DNA of 12,202 nt from an uncultured Bacilli bacterium (GCA_947626445.1 CANQSC010000033.1:1-12202); one strand, 5' to 3'; positions 1-6,227 are shown, counted from the stretch's first letter. Notes: generated by a model from the sequence alone, not told the origin. Program-made: numbers and translations.

Positions 1-2
1 TT

Positions 3-1064
3 GAAACAAAAGATGTTGAACCTCAAACGGGAACAAATGTGGGACAATGGTTAACCCATCCAGCCTTTACATCATTTAATACTAATGGTATATGGGTTGG
101 CAAATTTGAAACAGGCTATGATGGAGCAGGAAGTACAGGAGCTGCAGAGGTAAATCCAAAAGATGAAGCAACATCAATCGAAGCAGCAAACAAAGTGATA
201 ATCAAACCAAATGTATATTCATGGCGGAGTATTCAAGTAGCCAAAGCTTACACAGTTGGTTTACATTATGAACAAGAATTAAATAGTCATATGATGAAGA
301 ATATGGAATGGGGAGCAGTAGCCTACTTACAACATAGTAAATATGGAAGCCATATAAGTGTAAGAATCAATAATAATTCCAACTATTTAACAGGATATGC
401 TGCAGTTCGTGAACCAACCACAGGATATACTGGAACAAATGAATTATGTAATGCTACTCCAGAAGCATGTAATGAATATGGAGGTGTATCTAAACCTGGA
501 GAAGATGGAGAATATAATACGAATTACTTTAATAAAGCAAGTGTAGTAGCAAGTACAACAGGAAATTATAGTGGAATCTATGATATGAGTGGAGGAGCCT
601 GGGAATATATGATGAGTGGAATGGATGATAATTCAACAGGAGATGGAAAAACAGGCAAATTAGCATCAGGTCGTAATAATGGTGTGAATTCTGGTTTTAA
701 GGGATTATTAACTATTCCTTTAAGTGGTGAGCCAACCACAATAACTGAAGGAATAGACTTACCAACAGATGAAAGATATTATGATAAATATGAGTATAGT
801 ACAAATAATACAAAATATAATAGAGGGATCTTAGGAGATGCAACAAAAGAAATGGGACCATTCCAAAGAGTGAATTATTTAACTCAATCAAGAAATGTTG
901 GTAGCTGGTATGATGATGAAGCATATATTGTTAACTCAGGCGATCCTTGGTTCGTACGCGGTGGTCATTATACCGGTGGTACTGGTGATGGCATGTTCAG
1001 TTTCCGTACCGCGTATGGCAATCCGGACCACTTTAACAGTTTCCGACTTGTGCTAGCTTTTTAA
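3..1064 (+). CDS. Surface protein with FGE-sulfatase/C-type-lectin-like domain, 5' end outside window
   Basis: The reading frame is open to the left edge, so the N-terminus, probably with a signal or membrane anchor, is missing; 353 residues are visible. The segment GIYDMSGGAWEYM (about 576-614) matches the G-[LI]-YDM-x-GN-V-WEW signature of formylglycine-generating-enzyme-type folds. The end, with VRGG followed by a short variable stretch and SFRLVL, matches the closing RGG...GFRLV of that fold. In bacteria this C-type-lectin-like fold often serves as a displayed binding domain rather than an enzyme, and a binding role is my inference. Upstream codons are A-ending and about 40% GC where counted (541-600), far above neighbours such as 2761-2820 (12%). 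The last 41 codons shift again (see the variable-region entry). No terminator follows its TAA. The substrate is unknown. Confidence 0.85.
   Translation, partial: ETKDVEPQTGTNVGQWLTHPAFTSFNTNGIWVGKFETGYDGAGSTGAAEVNPKDEATSIEAANKVIIKPNVYSWRSIQVAKAYTVGLHYEQELNSHMMKNMEWGAVAYLQHSKYGSHISVRINNNSNYLTGYAAVREPTTGYTGTNELCNATPEACNEYGGVSKPGEDGEYNTNYFNKASVVASTTGNYSGIYDMSGGAWEYMMSGMDDNSTGDGKTGKLASGRNNGVNSGFKGLLTIPLSGEPTTITEGIDLPTDERYYDKYEYSTNNTKYNRGILGDATKEMGPFQRVNYLTQSRNVGSWYDDEAYIVNSGDPWFVRGGHYTGGTGDGMFSFRTAYGNPDHFNSFRLVLAF
939..1061 (+). other. Candidate variable region (VR1) at the 3' end of the surface protein
   Basis: Hand count gives 63 G or C in 123 bases (51%), against roughly 35-40% just upstream. 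Of 41 codons, 33 end in C or T and only 3 end in A, while the preceding 100 codons are dominated by A-ending ones. Arginine switches from mostly AGA to CGC/CGT/CGA. The segment encodes the end of a C-type-lectin-like fold, where DGR variable regions lie, and NNC/NNT codons are what mutagenised AAC/AAT template codons give. A DGR is inferred; neither template nor reverse transcriptase is visible. Confidence 0.5.
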
Positions 1065-1121
1065 TAATTATTATAAATAAGAAGTTTAGAAAAAATATTG
1101 TTTAAAATTATTATAATAAAC

Positions 1122-1136
1122 TTTAATTCGACAAAA
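1122..1136. repeat. 15-bp motif shared with 11763-11777, contains a Spo0A-box-like core
   Basis: TTTAATTCGACAAAA occurs here and, identically, at 11763-11777. Read on the other strand it contains TTTGTCGAA, the established Spo0A box consensus. Both copies lie 5' of Rpn-like sequence (remnant at 1418, gene at 11913). Spo0A regulation is only a possibility, because nothing in the window shows that this organism has Spo0A. Confidence 0.5.
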
Positions 1137-1157
1137 TATTTATAAACCTTAATGTAA

Positions 1158-1397
1158 TTGTCTTTCAATGATAATAATATAACAATTAAATATTGGAATA
1201 AATGGAGCCCAAAAACATTATATGATATTACTGATATTAAAACAGTTGAAGAATATAAAAAAATGACCGGCAACGATAAACTAGATAAAACTAGCATCGC
1301 TTTAATTCGGTCATTTATTAATGACAATATAACATGTTCAAAAGAAAATGTCAAATTGTCTACTAAACAACTAAACATTTTATGCAAGAAAATGTAA
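1158..1397 (+). pseudogene. Unrecognised short ORF, possible gene remnant
   Basis: This is a 79-codon frame opening with TTG directly after an in-frame stop, with no ATG near its beginning and no clear ribosome binding site. I do not recognise the product (segments such as YWNKWSPKTLYDI and VEEYKKMTG). It is hydrophilic with no membrane segment. It sits between a surface-protein gene and a scrap of an Rpn-like C-terminus, and contains an imperfect palindrome at 1261-1316. It may be the decayed middle of the same element as the 1418-1540 remnant, or chance coding. A real small gene is less likely. Confidence 0.25.
1261..1316. repeat. 56-bp imperfect palindrome
   Basis: Outer arms AAATGACCG (1261-1269) and CGGTCATTT (1308-1316) are perfectly complementary. 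Inside them CGAT/ATCG (1274-1277/1296-1299) and CTAG/CTAG (1281-1284/1291-1294) nest symmetrically around ATAAAA, so one extended hairpin with small interior loops can form. No T-run follows, so it is not an intrinsic terminator. Confidence 0.55.
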
Positions 1398-1417
1398 TAT
1401 CAAAAACTTGATAATAG

Positions 1418-1540
1418 TTTTTTTCTTTGGAAGAAATAATTAATATTGACAAGAAGAATATGCTAATTGCTGAAGAACCAATTGATAAAATTATGACTTT
1501 TACTGGTTTAAGTTTAAAAGAAATAGAGAACTTACAATAA
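1418..1540 (+). pseudogene. C-terminal remnant of an Rpn / PD-(D/E)XK nuclease-family transposase
   Basis: A 40-codon open frame ending at TAA 1538-1540, with a TAG just upstream at 1415 and no start codon or ribosome binding site. It reads ...KKNMLIAEEPIDKIMTFTGLSLKEIENLQ. The pattern of an amphipathic helix, then I-x-K-I-x-x-x-TGLS-x-E/K-EI-x-x-L, is the usual tail of Rpn-family (recombination-promoting nuclease, formerly transposase_31-like) proteins. The catalytic N-terminal part is absent here, so this is a fossil. A different family fragment, carrying the N-terminus, is present at 11913-12158. The assignment rests on the short tail motif only. Confidence 0.5.
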
Positions 1541-1544
1541 AAAT

Positions 1545-1569
1545 TGATACCATTGTTGGTATCATTTTT
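1545..1569. terminator. Bidirectional intrinsic terminator
   Basis: Stem TGATACCA/TGGTATCA (8 bp, loop TTGT) is followed by TTTTT on the plus strand, and by ATTTTTATT on the minus strand. It ends rightward transcription from the remnant region and leftward transcription of the DUF308-like gene, whose stop codon is at 1568-1570. Confidence 0.8.
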
Positions 1570-2083
1570 ATTTACTTTTTTTTAATTCTTTTATTATGTC
1601 ATAAATAGATGTTATTATTAAAGCTATTCCAATAAATATTAATATGGCATTGGCAAATAATATTGTATAAATACCTAATAGTATTAAAACTATTGCTAAT
1701 ACTAAATCAACTATGTTAGTTTTAAATTGTAAGTAAATTGTTAATTTATTTAATCCAACAAGCAATAGCCAAATACCTGATATTATTTGAATGGCATTAC
1801 TTAAAATGCTAGCAAGTAATATTGTTAATAAACCAATGGCAATGCCTAGTATGCCACTTACTAATGTTTCATTATTATCTAAGTTAAATTGTTTTTTTTC
1901 TTTAAAATACGCACCCAATCTAATAATCCCAAAAGCTGTTACAATTACGCCTAAAATAATAAATAATGTTGTAACAAATTGATTAGCATTAAGAGTTAAA
2001 ATAATACCTAATATTAACATAATAATACTAGAAATTAAGTTTAAATTTTTGTCTTCTTTTTTCTTTACTACTGTTATTTTCAT
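1568..2083 (-). CDS. DUF308/HdeD-like membrane protein
   Basis: A 171-residue integral membrane protein with about six hydrophobic helices (near residues 14-33, 36-57, 72-90, 92-112, 118-136 and 138-160), arranged as repeated hairpins with short loops. That is the architecture of the DUF308 repeat found in HdeD-type proteins; HdeD is acid-stress linked in enterobacteria, but no function should be transferred here. The start at 2083 is preferred over an in-frame upstream one because AAGAAGG lies five bases before it, and because the longer form would include the promoter. The C-terminus is lysine-rich and presumably cytoplasmic. It is a single-gene unit with its own promoter (2105-2133) and terminator (1545-1569), divergent from the 2181 gene. 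Confidence 0.85.
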   Translation of the reverse strand: MKITVVKKKEDKNLNLISSIIMLILGIILTLNANQFVTTLFIILGVIVTAFGIIRLGAYFKEKKQFNLDNNETLVSGILGIAIGLLTILLASILSNAIQIISGIWLLLVGLNKLTIYLQFKTNIVDLVLAIVLILLGIYTILFANAILIFIGIALIITSIYDIIKELKKSK

Positions 2084-2104
2084 GACTACCTTCTTTCTAA
2101 TATA

Positions 2105-2133
2105 AATATAACACTTAATAATTAAATTCACAA
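2105..2133 (-). promoter_or_regulatory. Promoter of the DUF308-like gene
   Basis: On the minus strand TTGTGA (2133-2128), a 17-base spacer and TATATT (2110-2105) resemble a sigma-A promoter, upstream of the ribosome binding site and start at 2083. Its -35 overlaps the -35 of the divergent plus-strand promoter. Confidence 0.55.
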
Positions 2134-2155
2134 TATTAAAAAAATTTGTTATAAT
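2127..2155 (+). promoter_or_regulatory. Promoter of the 2181-4431 unit
   Basis: TTCACA (2127-2132), a spacer of exactly 17 and a perfect TATAAT (2150-2155). Transcription would start near 2162, giving a leader of about 19 bases with AAGGG at 2168-2172, eight bases from the ATG. Confidence 0.75.
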
Positions 2156-2180
2156 TATTTCTAGAATAAGGGTTGAAAAA

Positions 2181-3812
2181 ATGAATAAAAAAGATATCTT
2201 AAAATTATTTAAAAAATATAGTTTTGATAGTTCTATAAAAGAACCTTTTTTATATGAAGATAAAGAACAATTAGGAATATATTATACATTTAAAGATGAA
2301 ATATATGGATCTTTAAATCGCGTTTTTTTGCCAAATGATTTAAAAGAATGTGAATGGTTTTTAAAAAATTATTATGCTTATCAAAATTCTCATTGTAACT
2401 TAATTCAATTAGATAGTTATAATGATCCTTATGCCAGACCAGAATTTATAGATAATATCGAATTATTAGATGAAAATACCGTTGTTAACCGCTTTGATGA
2501 TGAACCATATTATCGAAGTGCAAAAATGCTAATTAAAATTATTAAAGAAAAAATGGATTTATCATTATTAACTTATGAAAATGTTAAAAAGTTAACGGAA
2601 AAATATACAAGAATAAAACAAGAATTAGCTAGAAAAAGAAAATCACCTGAAGAATTAATAAGTGTGTATAATCCTAAACAATTAGAAAGTATTAAAATAA
2701 AACAAGATAATATTGTTAAAGAATTAAATAATAAATTAAAAAATTGTCAAACTAAAGAAGAATTAAAAAAGATTATAGATGAATTAATTAATTATTTAAA
2801 ATCTTTAGAATTAGAAGATAGTTTAATTAATAATAAATATTTTATGTTAAAAATTCCAATTGAAATAGAACAATTAAAAGAAGAAATTAAATTATATGAT
2901 GAATATAATTTAGTTAAATTAAAAAAGAAAAGAAAAATAGAACTAGAAGAAAAGATAAAAGAATTAGAAATAAAACATGCTAAAAATAAAGTTATTTCCT
3001 TGGCTACATTTATGAAAAAAGAAATGCAAAATATAAATGAAAAATATAATTTAGTTAGTGATATAGATTATAATACTATTGCTGATTATTTAATTGAATT
3101 TGATAATTTAAATATTAAAAATAGTATTGATATTAAAGAAAAACAAGGAATAAAAATACTTAGAGATTCATTTGATAAATTAGAAGAACAAGATAAAAAT
3201 AATTTATACTTAATAACTTTTTTTAGTAATATTATTGATAGTTATAATCCTTTTATAATTAAAGAATATTATAAAACAATTACTAGTCCTAATAATGTTT
3301 TAGCAAAAATAAAATTATTTAAAGATATAGATATAAGTTCTTATAAAAATTTTGAAATATCTATTAAAGAATTAATTAATAGTTATAATAATTTTAATAA
3401 ATTAAATATGCCATGTGATATGTTAATGTTTTTTGAAGGTAATAAAGTATTAACTACTAATTTATTAATTGCTTCTAGTAAAAAAGCATGTATGCCTAAA
3501 TTAGATAGTAATAATCCTTGTATTTATATAGTTAACTTAAAGAAAAATACTTTAATTAATTATGTACCTTCTAAATTAACTATTGATATAACTAATGAAG
3601 ATAAAATTGTTTTAAAAGAAGGTAATCCATTATTTATAATAGATGTTGAAAAAAATAATATTATTAGTAAAAAAAATGATATAATAAAAGTAGCAAAAGT
3701 AGAAATAGTTGAAAAGAAAACAACTGATATTATTACAGTAAATAAAATTAAGACAGAAGAAATTAAATGTTATAAAAAAATAGATATTGAAAGGAATGAA
3801 AGCAATGGATAA
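2181..3812 (+). CDS. Unrecognised 543-aa coiled-coil-rich cytoplasmic protein
   Basis: I do not recognise this family. The N-terminal ~140 residues look globular, with aromatic and acidic residues and a segment NLIQLDSYNDPYARPEF. Residues ~145-280 are rich in Lys, Glu and Leu with long helical stretches, including LKEEIKLYDEYN and IELEEKIKELEIKHAKNK, and probably form coiled coil. The C-terminal ~150 residues are Ile/Lys/Asn-rich with short beta-like stretches such as NPCIYIVNLKKNTLI. There is no signal peptide or membrane segment, so it is probably cytoplasmic. Its stop codon overlaps the start of the next gene by 8 bases, so the two are probably translationally coupled and functionally linked. 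HAAS/DUF1700 proteins usually follow a PadR-type regulator, but I see no winged-helix signature here. GC is very low (12% in 2761-2820). Confidence 0.85.
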   Translation: MNKKDILKLFKKYSFDSSIKEPFLYEDKEQLGIYYTFKDEIYGSLNRVFLPNDLKECEWFLKNYYAYQNSHCNLIQLDSYNDPYARPEFIDNIELLDENTVVNRFDDEPYYRSAKMLIKIIKEKMDLSLLTYENVKKLTEKYTRIKQELARKRKSPEELISVYNPKQLESIKIKQDNIVKELNNKLKNCQTKEELKKIIDELINYLKSLELEDSLINNKYFMLKIPIEIEQLKEEIKLYDEYNLVKLKKKRKIELEEKIKELEIKHAKNKVISLATFMKKEMQNINEKYNLVSDIDYNTIADYLIEFDNLNIKNSIDIKEKQGIKILRDSFDKLEEQDKNNLYLITFFSNIIDSYNPFIIKEYYKTITSPNNVLAKIKLFKDIDISSYKNFEISIKELINSYNNFNKLNMPCDMLMFFEGNKVLTTNLLIASSKKACMPKLDSNNPCIYIVNLKKNTLINYVPSKLTIDITNEDKIVLKEGNPLFIIDVEKNNIISKKNDIIKVAKVEIVEKKTTDIITVNKIKTEEIKCYKKIDIERNESNG

Positions 3813-4431
3813 ATATTTAGAAGAAATTAAAAGTTATTTAGAAATATTAGATAAAAGTGCAGTTGAAAAAGAAATTAATAATATAAAAAAAGTTCTTGAA
3901 CAGAATATGAGTGATGGTAAAAAGTTTGAAGAATTAAATTTAGTAAGTGCTGAAGAACAAGCTAAAATTATATTAAAAAGCTATAATATTAACTCAGAAA
4001 TTGTTTTAAATAAAAGTAATTTTTTTAAAAGAAAAGGTAAAGAATTAATAAGTGCTTTTAATCATTTATTAGATATAATGAGTAAGAATGATTTTAAAGC
4101 TAATTTAAAAATTATCTTTGATATGTTAGTTTTATTAATCTTTATAAGTTTAGTTAAAATTCCTTTTATAGCTATTAGAAATATTGGCGAATCATTACTA
4201 CAAAATATTGATTTTCCTTTAGCGTATGATATTTGGGGATTTGCTATAGAAATGGTATATATTATTGTTGCGATTATGATTTTTATTAATGTCTTCCCTA
4301 AATGGTTTAGAAAATTAAAACCTTTTAATAATAAAAAAGTTAAAAAAGAAGTTGTAGTTGAAAATAAGAAAATAGGTAATGATTTAGAGTCTATTTCTTT
4401 AACTGATAATAATGAAAATAAAGATAAATAA
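3805..4431 (+). CDS. HAAS/DUF1700-like membrane protein
   Basis: A 208-residue protein. Residues 1-62 form charged helices (DKYLEEIKSYLEIL ... EEQAKIILKSYNI) that resemble the HAAS/DUF1700 N-terminal domain: a short helical protein-interaction module ending in a segment like 'EE...K.I'. Two membrane helices follow (about 103-124 and 144-165), then a basic, lysine-rich tail that is probably cytoplasmic. Of three in-frame starts (3787 TTG, 3796 ATG, 3805 ATG), 3805 is chosen because AAAGGA at 3790-3795 sits nine bases upstream, whereas it abuts 3796. The ORF overlaps the end of the 543-aa gene by 8 bases. Known HAAS proteins anchor or sense at the membrane with a partner regulator. By position the partner here would be the unknown 543-aa protein, which is inference. 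Confidence 0.65.
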   Translation: MDKYLEEIKSYLEILDKSAVEKEINNIKKVLEQNMSDGKKFEELNLVSAEEQAKIILKSYNINSEIVLNKSNFFKRKGKELISAFNHLLDIMSKNDFKANLKIIFDMLVLLIFISLVKIPFIAIRNIGESLLQNIDFPLAYDIWGFAIEMVYIIVAIMIFINVFPKWFRKLKPFNNKKVKKEVVVENKKIGNDLESISLTDNNENKDK

Positions 4432-4441
4432 AATTTATTTT

Positions 4442-4482
4442 AAAGAATATTTAATTTGAATAATTAGCATATTCTTTTTTTT
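4442..4482 (+). terminator. Intrinsic terminator of the 2181-4431 unit
   Basis: AAAGAATAT (4442-4450) pairs with ATATTCTTT (4469-4477) in a 9-bp stem with an 18-base loop, and the T-run continues to 4482. It lies ten bases after the stop codon at 4431. Confidence 0.75.
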
Positions 4483-4518
4483 AAAATTAAAAAAGTGGTC
4501 TAAAATTATTTTAATGGC

Positions 4519-4550
4519 TTGACATAGGGGGGGGGGTATTATGTTAATAT
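4519..4550 (+). promoter_or_regulatory. Promoter with a G10 tract in the spacer, phase-variation type
   Basis: A perfect -35 TTGACA (4519-4524) is followed by TA and ten consecutive G (4527-4536), then TATTATGTTAATAT. Candidate -10 boxes and their present spacers are TATGTT (15), TGTTAA (17), TTAATA (19), and TAATAT with an extended TGT (20). Any change in G number shifts the spacer, so tract slippage would retune or switch the promoter. Homopolymeric G tracts between -35 and -10 are an established phase-variation device for bacterial surface genes. A G10 run is striking in DNA this AT-rich. Confidence 0.75.
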
Positions 4551-4579
4551 TTATATATAGTAGGAGGCTATGTATAAAT

Positions 4580-6007
4580 ATGAAACTAGAAAAATATGAA
4601 GATAAGAGTAAGAAGAAAAGAAAAGTAATATTAGTAAGTATAGGAGTAATAGTATTAATAAGTGTATCATTAATACTATATAAAACTTTTGCAAGTTTTA
4701 GTGAAGAAGTAAGTTTTCCAATGATGAAAGGAAAAGTAGATTATTTTGGTAATAGCGATATTTATTTTGCATTTTATAAAGGAAATGAATTATTAGAAGA
4801 AATGCCTCAAAAAGATAATAAAGAAAATTTAGTATTTGATTATGGTGAGTGTGATAATGAATCATATATTGAATGGGATAATGAAGAATGGGCTCCATTA
4901 ATAATAGATTTAAGTAAAAGTAAAACTAAATGTAGTTTATATTTTAAAGAAAAAACATCAATAAATATATGTAATAAATATGGAAATGATTCAGCCTTAT
5001 GTTATATTAGTAAATTAGGGGATAGCGATTATATTAATATGGCATATGACCATGCTAGTGCAAATGGTGTATTAGATAATAATTTAAGATATATTGGAGC
5101 ATCACCAAATAATTATATAGATATAGGAGATAGAGATGGTGATGGTAATCCAATATTATGGCGAATAATAGGAATTATGAATAATATAACAAGTTTAGAT
5201 GATGAAGAAAAGCAAGAAAGCTTAATTAAAATAATGAGAGCAGATATTATAGGAGGCTATAGTTGGGATAGTAGTATCACAGATATTAATGGAGGCTTTG
5301 GAATAAATGAATGGAGTGAGTCAGATATAATGAAACTATTAAATCCAAAAGTTTTATACACAGATAACCCAAAAATTGGCGGAAGTTTATATTGGAATAA
5401 AAGTAGTGGTAATTGCTACAGCGATTCTAATGAAGTAAGTAAAAAGTGTGATTTTACAAGTAGTGGAATAAGTGAAGAAGCCAAGAACAAGATAGCAAAA
5501 GTAAGATGGAATATTGGTACAATTAGCGAAAATTATGATGCTAATAAAATAACTGCAAAATATATGTATATAGCAGAGCGAAGTAATCATAATGGAAAAG
5601 AATTATGTGAAAATACAAATGGAAATTTTTGCAATGATAAAGTGTCAAGAACCACAACATGGGATGGATATGTAGGTTTAATCTATCCAAGTGATTTTGG
5701 CTATGCTGTAGGAGATAGCATAAGAAAAATTTGCTTAGAAAAAAGCATGTATTTATTTAGAAATGAAGATTGTGGTGGCCATGTGTGGTTTAAAACTAAC
5801 AGTGGTTATTTATGGACTATGACTCCAGTTACAAATTTAACTGTAGCTCATCGTTCATTCAATTATAATTCTACTGGTGGATATGTTACTTCAGATAATC
5901 TTTATCGACCTAATGGCGTTAAGCCTACAGTTTATCTAAAATCAAATGTCAAAATTACTGGAGGAACAGGAGAAATTGGGTCACCATTTATTGCAACTTT
6001 AAATTAA
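4580..6007 (+). CDS. Membrane-anchored surface protein with variable C-terminal module (DUF6273-like)
   Basis: A 475-residue protein. A basic N-terminus (residues 1-15) precedes one membrane helix (16-34), then a long, mostly extracellular part. The start at 4580 is preferred over ATG 4541 because AGGAGG (4562-4567) lies upstream of it and 4541 falls inside the promoter. The ectodomain has scattered cysteines, including CNKYGNDSALC and GNCYSDSNEVSKKC, possibly disulfide-bonded. Residues ~180-290 contain WRIIGIMNN ... MRADIIGGYSWDSS ... NEWSESDIMKLLNP, and ~370 has TWDGYVGLIYPSDFGYA. I associate these with DUF6273-like gut surface proteins. From LWTMTP (about residue 411) codon use changes, and the protein ends with GVKPTVYLKSNVKITGGTG, a conserved closing motif of such proteins. 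Expression is probably phase-variable through the G10 tract. The ligand is unknown. Confidence 0.85.
   Translation: MKLEKYEDKSKKKRKVILVSIGVIVLISVSLILYKTFASFSEEVSFPMMKGKVDYFGNSDIYFAFYKGNELLEEMPQKDNKENLVFDYGECDNESYIEWDNEEWAPLIIDLSKSKTKCSLYFKEKTSINICNKYGNDSALCYISKLGDSDYINMAYDHASANGVLDNNLRYIGASPNNYIDIGDRDGDGNPILWRIIGIMNNITSLDDEEKQESLIKIMRADIIGGYSWDSSITDINGGFGINEWSESDIMKLLNPKVLYTDNPKIGGSLYWNKSSGNCYSDSNEVSKKCDFTSSGISEEAKNKIAKVRWNIGTISENYDANKITAKYMYIAERSNHNGKELCENTNGNFCNDKVSRTTTWDGYVGLIYPSDFGYAVGDSIRKICLEKSMYLFRNEDCGGHVWFKTNSGYLWTMTPVTNLTVAHRSFNYNSTGGYVTSDNLYRPNGVKPTVYLKSNVKITGGTGEIGSPFIATLN
5816..5953 (+). other. Candidate variable region (VR2) with conserved 3' anchor
   Basis: After the conserved WTMTP, 19 of 25 codons in 5840-5914 end in T, including CAT, CGT, TAT, TCT, ACT, GAT and CTT, all derivable from AAT by changing A. 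CGT for Arg and CTT for Leu appear in this gene only here; elsewhere AGA/CGA and TTA are used. GC is 29 of 81 (36%) in 5846-5926. The downstream GVKPTVYLKSNVKI could be the fixed anchor next to a DGR variable region. This is weaker than VR1 because the composition shift is modest. Confidence 0.4.
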
Positions 6008-6011
6008 TAAC

Positions 6012-6040
6012 GGAATTTTGTTTTTTTGGTCAAATTTTCC
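6012..6040 (+). terminator. Hairpin of a terminator split by the MITE
   Basis: GGAATTTTG (6012-6020) can pair with CAAATTTTCC (6031-6040) through two 4-bp helices and a small interior loop, just after the surface-gene stop. No T-run follows now. If the MITE is removed, the same hairpin is followed by AGTTTTTG (6229-6236), which would be an ordinary weak intrinsic terminator. Confidence 0.35.
6031..6039. repeat. Target-site duplication, left copy
   Basis: CAAATTTTC abuts the left terminal inverted repeat and is repeated exactly at 6219-6227. The match extends to 12 bases because the element's end and the native flank both read CAG. Confidence 0.75.
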
Positions 6041-6218
6041 AGGATAAACGCATAAAAAAAATAATGAGTTTATATCAATAAAATAACGATTTAATCATTA
6101 ACCATATTTATTAATGTTAACAAAATTTGATAATCGTATAATTAATTTATTTTGATTTGATAATGCTTTTTATATACTAAGCCTTTATTTATAAAAAAAA
6201 TCTCATGCGTTTATCCTG
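6040..6218. mobile_element. MITE-like element, 179 bp
   Basis: Perfect 14-bp terminal inverted repeats CAGGATAAACGCAT (6040-6053) and ATGCGTTTATCCTG (6205-6218) are directly abutted by identical 9-bp repeats (6031-6039, 6219-6227). Just inside the ends an 11-base ATAAAAAAAAT recurs (6052-6062, 6191-6201). The interior is AT-rich, holds no usable ORF and includes a TATAAT at 6137-6142. Ends plus duplication define a non-autonomous element moved by a transposase elsewhere; the transposase family cannot be named from the ends alone. An invertible promoter segment is the alternative reading, but the exact target duplication favours insertion. Confidence 0.75.
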
Positions 6219-6227
6219 CAAATTTTC
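6219..6227. repeat. Target-site duplication, right copy
   Basis: CAAATTTTC immediately follows the right terminal inverted repeat and matches the left copy base for base. The inferred uninterrupted target reads CAAATTTTCCAGTTTTTG. Confidence 0.75.

Noticed and set aside
712..924. Minus-strand open frame inside the first surface protein gene
   Set aside because: It is a shadow of a well-supported plus-strand gene, with low-complexity His/Leu/Tyr content.
1066..1116. Direct repeat AATTATTATAA at 1066-1076 and 1106-1116
   Set aside because: Pure A/T 11-mers recur easily in sequence of this composition.
1061..1387. 108-codon open frame on the minus strand
   Set aside because: It overlaps AT-rich remnant sequence, begins without a ribosome binding site and looks like chance hydrophobic coding from AT-rich complement.
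4541..4579. ATG at 4541 as the start of the second surface protein
   Set aside because: It lies within the promoter and upstream of the AGGAGG at 4562-4567; the ATG at 4580 gives the usual basic N-terminus before the membrane helix.
6040..6218. Invertible phase-variation promoter segment
   Set aside because: Inverted ends fit, but exact 9-bp direct repeats abutting both ends are the mark of insertion, and no recombinase is present. Kept only as an alternative.
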